DNA of 64,000 nt from Bradyrhizobiaceae bacterium PARB1 (GTDB lineage Bacteria > Pseudomonadota > Alphaproteobacteria > Rhizobiales > Xanthobacteraceae), in assembly GCA_002256345.1 (NCBI GenBank), contig NKIY01000010.1, forward strand, positions 1 through 64,000, read 5' to 3'. Below are positions 8,247-15,097 of this stretch, one piece after another. The first letter of the stretch is position 1; each line of letters starts with the position of its first letter. The notes under the pieces were generated by a model. That model made no database searches. It was given only the letters and a program-made list of their open reading frames with translations, and had not been told where the DNA came from. The position numbers were made by a program, and so were the translations under genes.

Positions 8247-9404
8247 TTACTGCCCCTTCGCAGTGTCTGCGGAGGCCACCGCAGACGCGACCACCGAACC
8301 CGGCTGCACCTTGTATTGCCCGGCGACGATTACGCGATCGCCGGGCGTGAGCCCGTCTTCGATGACTGTGCGGCCGTCGGTAGAGCTGCCGACCTTGATC
8401 TTGCGGACCTCGGCTTTGCCGTCGGCGCCGACGGCGAAGGCGTAGAGACCGCTAACGCCGTGTTGCACAGCATTGTCCGGCACGACGGTCGCGTTCTGGA
8501 GCGTTGTCACCAGCAGACGCGTGGAGATCGAGAGGCCCGGCCACAACACATGATCCTTGTTGTCGAACACGGCCTTCAGCCGAATCGTGCCGCTGGTGGT
8601 GTCGACCTGATTGTTCACCACCGACAGTGACCCCTTGGACAGCAACCGCTTGCCGTCGCTGGTATAGGCATCGACTTCCAGCGGATGCTTGGCCAGTTGG
8701 GCGTTGATATCGACGAGATGCTGTTCCGGCGCGGTGAAGATCACCGCAATCGGTTCGATCTGGGCAATGGTGACGATGCCGGTCTGGGTCGAGGCATTGA
8801 CGATGTTGCCTTGATCAACCTGGCGAAAGCCGACCACACCCGCGAGAGGCGCTTTCACGGTGGTGTAGTCGAGCTGCGTCTGCGCATTGGCGATCGCGGC
8901 GTCGTCTGCTGCGATCTGCGCGGTCAGTTGCTGCACGGTAGAGCGCTGGGTGTCTGTTTGCTGCTGCGTCGCGAATTCGCCGAGCTTGGTGTAACGCCGC
9001 AGATCGAGATTGGCATTGGCCAGATTGGCCTGGTCCTGCTCCTTCTTCGCTTTGGCTTGATCGAGCGCAGCCTGGAAAGGACGGGGATCGATTTGCGCGA
9101 GCAGATCGCCTTGCTTGACGATCTGTCCTTCGGTGAAGGCGATGCGATCGATCTGGCCATCGACACGGGTCCGCACCACGACCGTATTGAAACCCTGCAC
9201 GGTACCGAGGCCGGTCAGATAGACCGGAAAGTCCGACTTCTCGACCGAGGCGATCTGGACCGGGATTGGGGCTGCAGCGCGTGTTTTGTCGGTCTGCGCT
9301 TGCGAGCTGCTGCCACTGTAATGCCGCAAGACCGCGTAGCCTCCGCCGGCCAAAACAGCCAACAAAATCAGGATGGTCGAGCGGACACGGGGGCGCGTGG
9401 TCAT
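8247..9404 (-). CDS. RND efflux periplasmic adaptor (membrane fusion protein, MdtA-like)
   Basis: 385 residues from the ATG at 9404, preceded by GAGAG on the coding strand; an in-frame TTG eight codons upstream is less likely. An N-terminal signal-anchor (STILILLAVLAGGGYAVL) is followed by a linker, then the split lipoyl/barrel-sandwich halves (RTRVDGQIDRIAFTEGQ and APLAGVVGFRQVDQGN) around a Gln/Ala-rich alpha-hairpin. Beta-barrel and membrane-proximal domains follow (PGDRVIVAGQYKVQPG near the end). It bridges the permease to an outer-membrane channel. First gene of a two-gene leftward operon. Confidence 0.93.
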   Translation of the reverse strand: MTTRPRVRSTILILLAVLAGGGYAVLRHYSGSSSQAQTDKTRAAAPIPVQIASVEKSDFPVYLTGLGTVQGFNTVVVRTRVDGQIDRIAFTEGQIVKQGDLLAQIDPRPFQAALDQAKAKKEQDQANLANANLDLRRYTKLGEFATQQQTDTQRSTVQQLTAQIAADDAAIANAQTQLDYTTVKAPLAGVVGFRQVDQGNIVNASTQTGIVTIAQIEPIAVIFTAPEQHLVDINAQLAKHPLEVDAYTSDGKRLLSKGSLSVVNNQVDTTSGTIRLKAVFDNKDHVLWPGLSISTRLLVTTLQNATVVPDNAVQHGVSGLYAFAVGADGKAEVRKIKVGSSTDGRTVIEDGLTPGDRVIVAGQYKVQPGSVVASAVASADTAKGQ

Positions 9405-10229
9405 GGCGGCTCTCTCGGCTTGCGGCAACTATGCGGCGCGGATCGTTTTACCCGGCCCGGTTGCACCTCTGAGGCCAGTTAAAAAGCCGGTTCAATCCTG
9501 TAAACACACGAGCGCTTGAGAACGTTCATCATTGCGAAAACTTCATCTATTCAAGTGTTTCCGCGTGTTTCCAGGGAGGCGCTGGGCTGCGGTATTTACG
9601 ACCGCCAGCGGTATCAAATGCAGGCCTCGTCGCGCGCGATCGAGGCCATTTCCGTTGATCGAAACGACGCCAATTCATGCCCGCCAGCCGAGAATGATGT
9701 GGAATCCTTGCGGCATTCCGGTGGCGGGCCTGAGGCGGGTAAAAAGGATGCCCGCAGTTTAGAATGATTTTGATCTGGAGCTATTCAAGCGGAACCGCGT
9801 CCATTCGTGTGGGCAAAAGGCGCCCAATCCGGTTATGGACATGATGCGTTCGCAGTCGCGATATCGCCAAGAGCGCATCACAAGCCATCCCTCGATCACG
9901 CAGCCGCATGATGATGCCCATCGCCGCCCCATATTCAGCTGTGTCGCCATGCGACGTGAGGGTTGTGAGCAAAGGCGAGCGGGGCTGTGGGCGCGCAGTT
10001 TATTCTGTTTCTAAACTGCAATCCGCCAAGGTCGTGAAAGCAGCCATGCGCGGCACGACTGTTGTGAAGGGGCGCGGCGTGATACGTCCTTCGCGCGTGC
10101 AAAGCTTGTTCGCCGAATTCGACGGCGCGCTACACTTCCGTGTTGGACGCCGTGGAAGCGGCGAACCCGAAACGGCCGCATTGGCCGTGTTGATCGAAAT
10201 CCTGTCTGCTACTGGGCCGAGGTACAATC
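9405..10229. other. 825-bp divergent intergenic region between efflux and tonB operons
   Basis: No convincing gene. Short open frames on both strands lack ribosome sites and recognisable products. The right half contains TTTAGAA-type sequences resembling iron-control elements (listed separately). The left end must carry the promoter of the leftward efflux operon, but I see no clear local regulator. Confidence 0.5.
9995..10019. promoter_or_regulatory. Candidate iron-control element upstream of exbB
   Basis: Perfect 8-bp inverted repeat GCAGTTTA (9995-10002) / TAAACTGC (10012-10019) with a 9-nt spacer. Its right half reads TTCTAAACTGC, the exact inverse of GCAGTTTAGAA at 9754-9764 upstream. 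TTTAGAA...TTCTAAA is the known pattern of Irr-binding ICE sites in Bradyrhizobium and Brucella. Assignment to Irr is inference from this similarity and the tonB context. Confidence 0.45.
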
Positions 10230-11141
10230 TTGTTTAGAAACGTTCTTAAGTTGCTGGCTGTGCTGGCGACGGTCTGGTTCGCATCGCCACTCATCGCACA
10301 GCAGGCGACACCGCCTGCGGCTCCGGCAACGACGGCGGCTCCGTCAACCGCCGCGCCGGCGCCGCCCGTCACGGCAAATTCTCCGGCTGCGTCGGCGCTC
10401 ACAAGTCCGGCAGCTGCAGCCGCCGCGAAGCCGCCTGTCGCTACGGGCGAGCATGATTTGTCGCCATGGGCGATGTTCATGGGCGCCGATATCATCGTCA
10501 AGGCGGTCATGGTGGGCCTCGCGCTCGCATCGGTGCTCACCTGGACCGTCGGCATCTTCAAGTTCATGGAGCTGACCTATTCCACCAACCGCCTGAAGAA
10601 CGCGCTCCGCAAGATCGGTGAAGCGCGTTCACTCGCGGAAGCGCAGCTTGCGCTTGGCGACAAGGGCACGGTGCTGTCGCGCCTGCTCGCCGCGGCGCTG
10701 CGCGAAGGCAAGATGTCCGCCGGCATTTCCAGCGACGAGGGCATCAAGGAGCGCGCGGCATCGAGCTTCGGCGAAATCGTCCGCGCCGAGGGCCGCAAGG
10801 TCCGCACCGGCATGGGCGCGCTCGCGACCATCGGTGCGATCTCGCCTTTCGTCGGCTTGTTCGGCACCGTCTGGGGCATCATGAACAGTTTTATCGGCAT
10901 TTCGAAATCGCAGACGACCAATCTTGCCGTCGTCGCGCCCGGCATCGCCGAAGCGCTGCTCGCCACCGCGATCGGCCTCGTGGCCGCGATCCCGGCCGTC
11001 ATCATCTACAATCACTTCGCACGCGTGACGAAGAACTACATGGAGATCGTCGGCCGTGCGCAGGGCGCCTCCGCGCGTCTGCTCTCACGCGATCTCGACC
11101 GCACGCATTCCAGTGCTCACATGCGCGCAGCGGCTGAATAA
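10230..11141 (+). CDS. exbB: TonB-system biopolymer transport protein ExbB
   Basis: 303 residues from a TTG start at 10230 (GAGG at 10219-10222). The start is uncertain because an ICE-like motif overlaps it, but it gives a good signal peptide (LLAVLATVWFASPLIAQ). A Pro/Ala-rich linker of about 50 residues follows. The MotA/TolQ/ExbB core has a TM helix near residues 92-112, a cytoplasmic loop, and paired TMs around GALATIGAISPFVGLFGTVW and EALLATAIGLVAAIPAVIIY. ExbB forms the pentameric inner-membrane channel that, with ExbD, uses the proton gradient to energise TonB. First gene of exbB-exbD-tonB. Confidence 0.93.
   Translation: MFRNVLKLLAVLATVWFASPLIAQQATPPAAPATTAAPSTAAPAPPVTANSPAASALTSPAAAAAAKPPVATGEHDLSPWAMFMGADIIVKAVMVGLALASVLTWTVGIFKFMELTYSTNRLKNALRKIGEARSLAEAQLALGDKGTVLSRLLAAALREGKMSAGISSDEGIKERAASSFGEIVRAEGRKVRTGMGALATIGAISPFVGLFGTVWGIMNSFIGISKSQTTNLAVVAPGIAEALLATAIGLVAAIPAVIIYNHFARVTKNYMEIVGRAQGASARLLSRDLDRTHSSAHMRAAAE
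10233..10249. promoter_or_regulatory. Second ICE-like site overlapping the exbB start region
   Basis: TTTAGAA (10233-10239), 3 nt, TTCTTAA (10243-10249) differs only slightly from the symmetric ICE pattern TTTAGAA-N3-TTCTAAA. It begins immediately after the TTG taken as the exbB start. If it is a real operator, the transcript may be leaderless or translation may start further downstream. Confidence 0.4.
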
Positions 11142-11143
11142 CC

Positions 11144-11614
11144 ATGGGTATGTCGCTTTCCGAAGGTTCCGGTGACGACGATTTCGAGGAAAACCACGAA
11201 ATCAACGTCACGCCCTTCATCGACGTCATTCTGGTGCTGCTGATCATCTTCATGGTGGCCGCGCCGCTGTCGACCGTCGATCTGCCGATCAATCTGCCGA
11301 CCTCCACCACGGCGCCGCAGAAGAAGCCGGACAAGCCGACTTATGTCAGCATCAAGCCGGATCTTGCGGTGGCGATCGGCGAGGACATGGTCAAGCGCGT
11401 CGATCTCGTCAGCCGGCTCGACTCGATGGACAATGGCAACAAGGATCGTCCGATCTTCCTGCGCGTCGATCGCGCGGTGCCTTACGGCGAATTCTTCGAC
11501 GTGATGGAGCGCCTGCGCGCCGGCGGTTACACCAAGACGAAGCTGGTTGCGCTGGAAGGCGTGGCCGCAGCGCCGGCTCCGGGGGCGACGCCACCGGCAG
11601 CCCCGCAGCCCTGA
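11144..11614 (+). CDS. exbD: TonB-system biopolymer transport protein ExbD
   Basis: 156 residues, 2 nt after the exbB stop. A short cytoplasmic N-terminus leads into the single TM helix, NVTPFIDVILVLLIIFMVAA. D27 in it is the conserved protonatable Asp essential for force generation. The periplasmic domain (about residues 60-140) is followed by an Ala/Pro-rich tail. An alternative start two codons downstream (ATG at 11150) cannot be excluded. Confidence 0.94.
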   Translation: MGMSLSEGSGDDDFEENHEINVTPFIDVILVLLIIFMVAAPLSTVDLPINLPTSTTAPQKKPDKPTYVSIKPDLAVAIGEDMVKRVDLVSRLDSMDNGNKDRPIFLRVDRAVPYGEFFDVMERLRAGGYTKTKLVALEGVAAAPAPGATPPAAPQP

Positions 11615-11627
11615 CGTCGGAACGGAT

Positions 11628-12413
11628 ATGTCGGAGCTCGATCGAAAGACATCCTGGCGCCTGTGGGTGATCGCGGCGGTGTGCGCCGTGGTCCTGCATG
11701 TGGGCGGCATCGCGGCCGCCGTTTACGAGATGCAGCAGGAAGAGGACGCCGACGGCCTCGGCGCCAATGCCATCGAAATCGGCATGGAGATGGTGTCGCC
11801 CGACGTCGAGCAGACCGATCTGCCGCAGGGACCGGACTCCGAAGCCTCTGCGGCGTCACCGGCGGTGCAGGAGCAGAAGGCCGTCGAGAAGGAAAGCGAT
11901 CTTCCCAAGGATACGCCGCACGAGAGTGAAGAGCCGGACATGGCTGTCACCGAGAACAAGGCGAACAAGCCCGAGGAAGAAACGCCGGAGAAGGCTCAGA
12001 AGCAGCAGCAGGCCTCGCAGGAATCCGTCGCGTCGGAAGCGGCTGCGCAGCAGAAGCTCGACGAGTCCAAAACCAGCGAGAAGGCGCAGGCGGTCAATGC
12101 CGGCATGGGCACCGACAAGAAGCGTCTGTCGCAGGTCTGGGCCAAGCAGCTCAGCGCCTATCTGGAGAAGCACAAGCGCTATCCCGATGAACGCCAGCAG
12201 AAGGCGGCGGAGGTGACGGTGAACTTCGAGATCGACCGCGTCGGCAAGGTGCTGGCGGTGCGGGTGGTGAAGGGGTCCGGCGACGCTGCCTTCGATGAGG
12301 CCGCTATTGCCATGGTGCGCCGCTCCGATCCGCTGCCGGCGCCGCCTGCTTTGATTGCGGACGACGGGCTGAGCTTTACCGTGCCGGTGATTTTCAGGAT
12401 CAAGAAGGGGTAA
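11628..12413 (+). CDS. tonB: Energy transducer TonB
   Basis: 261 residues from the ATG at 11628, 13 nt after exbD. One N-terminal TM anchor (LWVIAAVCAVVLHVGGIAAA) is followed by a long charged, Glu/Lys/Gln-rich periplasmic spanner (about residues 40-165) in place of the Pro-Lys repeats of E. coli TonB. The C-terminal TonB_C domain has the typical YPDERQQKAAEVTVNFEIDR and the conserved GSGDAAFDEAAIAMVRRSDP stretch. It couples ExbBD to outer-membrane TonB-dependent receptors, none of which is encoded in this window. Confidence 0.93.
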   Translation: MSELDRKTSWRLWVIAAVCAVVLHVGGIAAAVYEMQQEEDADGLGANAIEIGMEMVSPDVEQTDLPQGPDSEASAASPAVQEQKAVEKESDLPKDTPHESEEPDMAVTENKANKPEEETPEKAQKQQQASQESVASEAAAQQKLDESKTSEKAQAVNAGMGTDKKRLSQVWAKQLSAYLEKHKRYPDERQQKAAEVTVNFEIDRVGKVLAVRVVKGSGDAAFDEAAIAMVRRSDPLPAPPALIADDGLSFTVPVIFRIKKG

Positions 12414-12438
12414 GTTCGGGACGGCATGTCCCGTTACC
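12409..12438 (+). terminator. Stem-loop after tonB, possible terminator
   Basis: CGGGAC (12417-12422) / GTCCCG (12428-12433) with a 5-nt loop, extended by partly pairing GGTAA/TTACC flanks. There is no T-tract, so it is at best a weak or Rho-assisted terminator at the end of exbB-exbD-tonB. Confidence 0.4.
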
Positions 12439-12522
12439 AATCCGTCCTACGACTCTCGATCATCGGGGCCTTGGTTTTGCCATCGCACAACTACCGAGGG
12501 GCAGGATTTCCGCTTGTCCAGC

Positions 12523-12540
12523 TGTAATCTATGGATTACA
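12523..12540. promoter_or_regulatory. Perfect operator-like palindrome at the toxin-antitoxin promoter
   Basis: TGTAATC (12523-12529), TATG, GATTACA (12534-12540) is an exact 7-bp inverted repeat. It overlaps the first ATG of the toxin gene (12531) and is a natural candidate for the autoregulatory site bound by the antitoxin HTH. Its location argues that translation starts downstream, at the GTG at 12549. Confidence 0.5.
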
Positions 12541-12548
12541 TTCGGCGT

Positions 12549-12845
12549 GTGACCGAGGTCCGTGAAACACCTGAGTTCACCCGCTGGCTGGCTGCTTTGA
12601 AAGATCAGCGCGCCGTCCTTCATGTTGTCCGCCGGATCGCCCGCGTGGCCGCCGGCAATTTCGGAGATGTGAAGTCGGTCGGTGGTGTCGTATCCGAGCT
12701 TCGGATCGACTATGGCCCTGGATATCGCGTCTACTTCACCCGACGTGGTTCGGTGCTCGTCGTCCTGCTTTGCGGCGGCGACAAGCGTACGCAGAGCAGG
12801 GATATCAAACGCGCAGCAGAGATCGCAGGTCAGTTGGAGGATTGA
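12549..12845 (+). CDS. RelE/HigB-family (Gp49-like) toxin of a type II toxin-antitoxin system
   Basis: 98 residues from GTG 12549, or 104 from ATG 12531; the palindrome over 12531 favours the shorter form. The sequence ETPEFTRWLAALKDQRAVLHV, the GDVKSVGGVVSELRIDYGPGYRVYF core and the C-terminal GGDKRTQSRDIKRA are typical of the phage-derived Gp49-like addiction-module killer proteins. These adopt the RelE fold and cut mRNA on the ribosome. The gene lies 3 nt before the antitoxin gene, in the toxin-first order usual for HigBA-like pairs. Confidence 0.88.
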   Translation: MTEVRETPEFTRWLAALKDQRAVLHVVRRIARVAAGNFGDVKSVGGVVSELRIDYGPGYRVYFTRRGSVLVVLLCGGDKRTQSRDIKRAAEIAGQLED

Positions 12846-12848
12846 GAA

Positions 12849-13148
12849 ATGAAAACCGGCAACCTGAAGAAGTTCGATGCCGCCGAGCACCTGAGCACGC
12901 CGGAAGCGCGCGCAGAATATCTGAGCATCGTTCTCGCCGATGGCGATCCCGGCGAAGTCCGCGACGCCCTCAACATCGTCGCGCGTGCCCAAGGCATGAG
13001 TGAGGTCGCTCGTGCCGCTGGCGTGACTCGTGAGGGGCTTTATAAGACCCTTGGGGAAACGGGTAATCCGGAGTTCGCAACTATCCTGAAGGTCATAGGC
13101 GCTTTGGGAATCCGCCTCTCGGCGCACGCGATCGACGCCGAGAACTGA
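12849..13148 (+). CDS. HigA-like antitoxin (addiction module antidote, HTH protein)
   Basis: 99 residues, ATG at 12849 preceded by GGAGG (12836-12840). It matches the short antidote proteins with an N-terminal toxin-binding stretch (FDAAEHLSTPEARAEYLSIV). An HTH of the Xre type follows around residues 45-85 (MSEVARAAGVTREGLYKTLG). It should bind and neutralise the upstream toxin and repress the operon, probably through the palindrome at 12523-12540. Confidence 0.88.
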   Translation: MKTGNLKKFDAAEHLSTPEARAEYLSIVLADGDPGEVRDALNIVARAQGMSEVARAAGVTREGLYKTLGETGNPEFATILKVIGALGIRLSAHAIDAEN

Positions 13149-13247
13149 AAAGCAACGAAGCCCACTCTATTGCCATCGCTCGGCTTCGCCGGGTGATCCA
13201 GTAGACACTGGTATCAGTGATAGTACGGCGATGCTTGCGTTTACTAG

Positions 13248-13267
13248 ATCCCCGCGTTCGCGGGGAT
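13248..13267. repeat. Short palindromic intergenic repeat
   Basis: ATCCCCGC / GCGGGGAT, an 8-bp perfect stem with a GTTC loop, within the phrase CTAGATCCCCGCGTTCGCGG. It belongs to the dispersed GC-rich hairpin repeats seen several times in this window. Confidence 0.6.
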
Positions 13268-13323
13268 GACAGTCGGAGTGCGATGCAGAGCAGGAAGCGT
13301 AGCTTGTCTGCCCTCCGGCATCG

Positions 13324-14070
13324 TCAATACGTCGCCCGGCCGCCCGAAATATCGAACACGGCGCCCGTTGAAAATGCGCAGTCCTCCGATGCCAGCCATG
13401 CGGCCATGGCAGCCAGTTCCTGCACCAGCACGAAACGGCCCTTCGGAATCTTCGACAGCATGAAGTTGATGTGCTGTTCGGTCATCTGATCGAAGATCGC
13501 CGTCTTCGCCGCTGCCGGCGTGATCGCGTTTACATTGATCTCGGTATTCGCCAATTCCTTGCCGAGCGATTTCGTCAGTGCAATCAGGCCGGCTTTCGAG
13601 GCAGAATAGTGCGAAGCATTCGGGTTGCCTTCCTTGCCGGCGATAGAGGCGATGTTGACGATGCGGCCGTAATTCGCCTTGAGCATCACGGGGACGACCG
13701 CCTTGCAGCAGAGGAAAGGGCCGTCGAGATTGATGCGCATCACGCGGCGCCAGTCGTCGGCATCGATCTCCCAGACCGGCTTGTTGAAGCCGGTGATCCC
13801 CGCATTGTTGACGAGGATATCGATCTTGCCGAATTCCTGAAGCGTCGCATCGCGGCCTGCGTCGATGGAGGCCGCATCGGTGACATCGACCTTCAGGGCA
13901 ATGACGTCGTCGCCGATTTCGCGCGCGGTCTTGACGGCGAGATCGATATCCTGATCCCAGATCGCCACCTTGGCGCCGGAGGCGACGAAGCGTTCGGTGA
14001 TGGCGCGGCCAAAACCCTGGGCGCCGCCGGTGACCACGGCGCTGCGGCCGGAGAGGTCGATCTTGTTCAT
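13324..14070 (-). CDS. Short-chain dehydrogenase/reductase of the sugar-acid cluster (FabG-like)
   Basis: 248 residues, classical SDR. The cofactor-binding glycine motif TGGAQGFGRAI is at about residues 15-25, an acidic residue ends strand beta2 (IWDQD, favouring NAD), and NNAG is near 92-95. The catalytic S...Y-x-x-x-K is present as NIASIAG and HYSASKAG. It ends in the usual SGG-containing segment. It is the last gene of the leftward set that includes another SDR and an aldonate dehydratase, so oxidation of an aldose, aldonate or deoxy-ketoacid is likely. The exact substrate is not readable from the sequence. Confidence 0.85.
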   Translation of the reverse strand: MNKIDLSGRSAVVTGGAQGFGRAITERFVASGAKVAIWDQDIDLAVKTAREIGDDVIALKVDVTDAASIDAGRDATLQEFGKIDILVNNAGITGFNKPVWEIDADDWRRVMRINLDGPFLCCKAVVPVMLKANYGRIVNIASIAGKEGNPNASHYSASKAGLIALTKSLGKELANTEINVNAITPAAAKTAIFDQMTEQHINFMLSKIPKGRFVLVQELAAMAAWLASEDCAFSTGAVFDISGGRATY

Positions 14071-14100
14071 GGTGCTCTACCTTCCATGTTGCTTGCTCGT

Positions 14101-14221
14101 CTCCCGGACGCGGTGCGGCATCCTTATGCCACTCCGCAGAGCCGGGCCCGTATCAGGCGCGGTGTTTGCGGCGGTCCCGGCTGTGCGAAGCAATGCTTCG
14201 TATTGCATCGCGTCCGGGACA
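14101..14221. repeat. Paired inverted GC-rich repeat between the two SDR genes
   Basis: Two hairpin-forming units lie head to head. CTCCCGGACGCGGTGCGGCA... at the left and ...GCATCGCGTCCGGGAC at the right form long-range complementary ends (TCCCGGACGCG / CGCGTCCGGGA). It is a dispersed intergenic element of the Bradyrhizobiaceae type and nothing gene-like lies inside. Confidence 0.55.
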
Positions 14222-14231
14222 CGGGGCGGCG

Positions 14232-14966
14232 TTACAGCGTCCAGCCGCCGTCGATGATGTGGGCGACGCCGGTGGTGAAGGCGCTTTCGTCGCTGGCGAG
14301 ATAGAGCGCGAGATTGGCGATCTCATCCGCCGTGCCGAGGCGACCCATCGGTTGACGGCTCACGAACATCTCGCGGCCGTTCGGACCCGCAGCCGCGGCG
14401 CGGTCGAGCATCGAGGGTGTCTCGATGGTGCCGGGGCAGATGGCGTTACAGCGGATGCCCTTGGTGATGTAGTCCACCGCGACCGCGCGGGTGAGGGCGG
14501 CAACGGCAGCCTTGGTGGCGCCGTAGACATAGCGATTTGGCGCGGCCTTGAAGACGCCGGCGGCGGAGGAGATGTTGACGATCGAGCCATGACCGCGCGC
14601 GAGCATGCCCGGCAGGAAGGCGCGGATGGTCCGGTGCATCGACTTGACGTTCAGGTCGAAGGAAAAATCCCAGTCGGCATCGGAGCAGTTCAAGGCATCG
14701 CCGTGATGCACGAAGCCAGCGGCGTTGAGCAGTATGTCGATGTCGCCGACTTTTTTCGCCATCGCTTCCACGGCGGCGGTGTCGCGGACGTCGAGTTTCG
14801 CGGTCTCGGCGACGCCGTCCCTGGTGAGGAGCGCGACGCCGTTCTCGTCGATATCGGTGGCGATAACGGTGGCGCCTTCGCGCGCGAAGGCGAGCGCGCA
14901 GGCGCGGCCGATGCCGACGGCGCCCGCTGTGACGAAGGCGCGTTTGCCCTTGAGGCGGTTGGACAT
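14232..14966 (-). CDS. SDR oxidoreductase resembling 2-keto-3-deoxy-L-fuconate dehydrogenase
   Basis: 244 residues from the ATG at 14966, which has GGGAG just upstream; longer frames to 15071 run through a repeat and are rejected. Features include TAGAVGIGRACALAFAREGA (Rossmann), ATDID (Asp for NAD), NAAG (in place of NNAG), SS...Y...K (NISSAAG; YGATKAAV) and CPGTIETP. This pattern matches the DHRS6-like subfamily that includes 2-keto-3-deoxy-L-fuconate dehydrogenase. Together with the dehydratase upstream it could oxidise the 2-keto-3-deoxy acid formed there. The presence of KDG kinase and aldolase across the divergent promoter leaves the route open. Confidence 0.82.
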   Translation of the reverse strand: MSNRLKGKRAFVTAGAVGIGRACALAFAREGATVIATDIDENGVALLTRDGVAETAKLDVRDTAAVEAMAKKVGDIDILLNAAGFVHHGDALNCSDADWDFSFDLNVKSMHRTIRAFLPGMLARGHGSIVNISSAAGVFKAAPNRYVYGATKAAVAALTRAVAVDYITKGIRCNAICPGTIETPSMLDRAAAAGPNGREMFVSRQPMGRLGTADEIANLALYLASDESAFTTGVAHIIDGGWTL

Positions 14967-15009
14967 GCGGTTCTCCCTGAAGTGTTTTGTTCTGTTGTTA
15001 TTTTCAGAC

Positions 15010-15084
15010 GTCATACGCGGGCTTGACCCGCGTATCCAACTTTGGCCCTGAAAGATGGATGGCCGGGTCAAGCCCGGCCATGAG
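15010..15084. repeat. Dispersed double-hairpin repeat, copy 1
   Basis: Two adjacent hairpins, ACGCGGGCTTGACCCGCGT and GGCCGGGTCAAGCCCGGCC, joined by a spacer containing ATCCAACTTT...GATGGAT. The same element occurs at 37641-37721 in this orientation and at 18263-18350 inverted. Confidence 0.75.
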
Positions 15085-15097
15085 GTGTGTGATGACG

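Noticed and set aside
9908-10237. 109-residue open frame upstream of exbB
   Set aside because: No recognisable domain or ribosome site, and it runs through the putative ICE elements into the exbB start.
12531-12548. ATG 12531 as toxin start
   Set aside because: It lies inside the operator-like palindrome and has no ribosome site; GTG 12549 preferred, though not proven.
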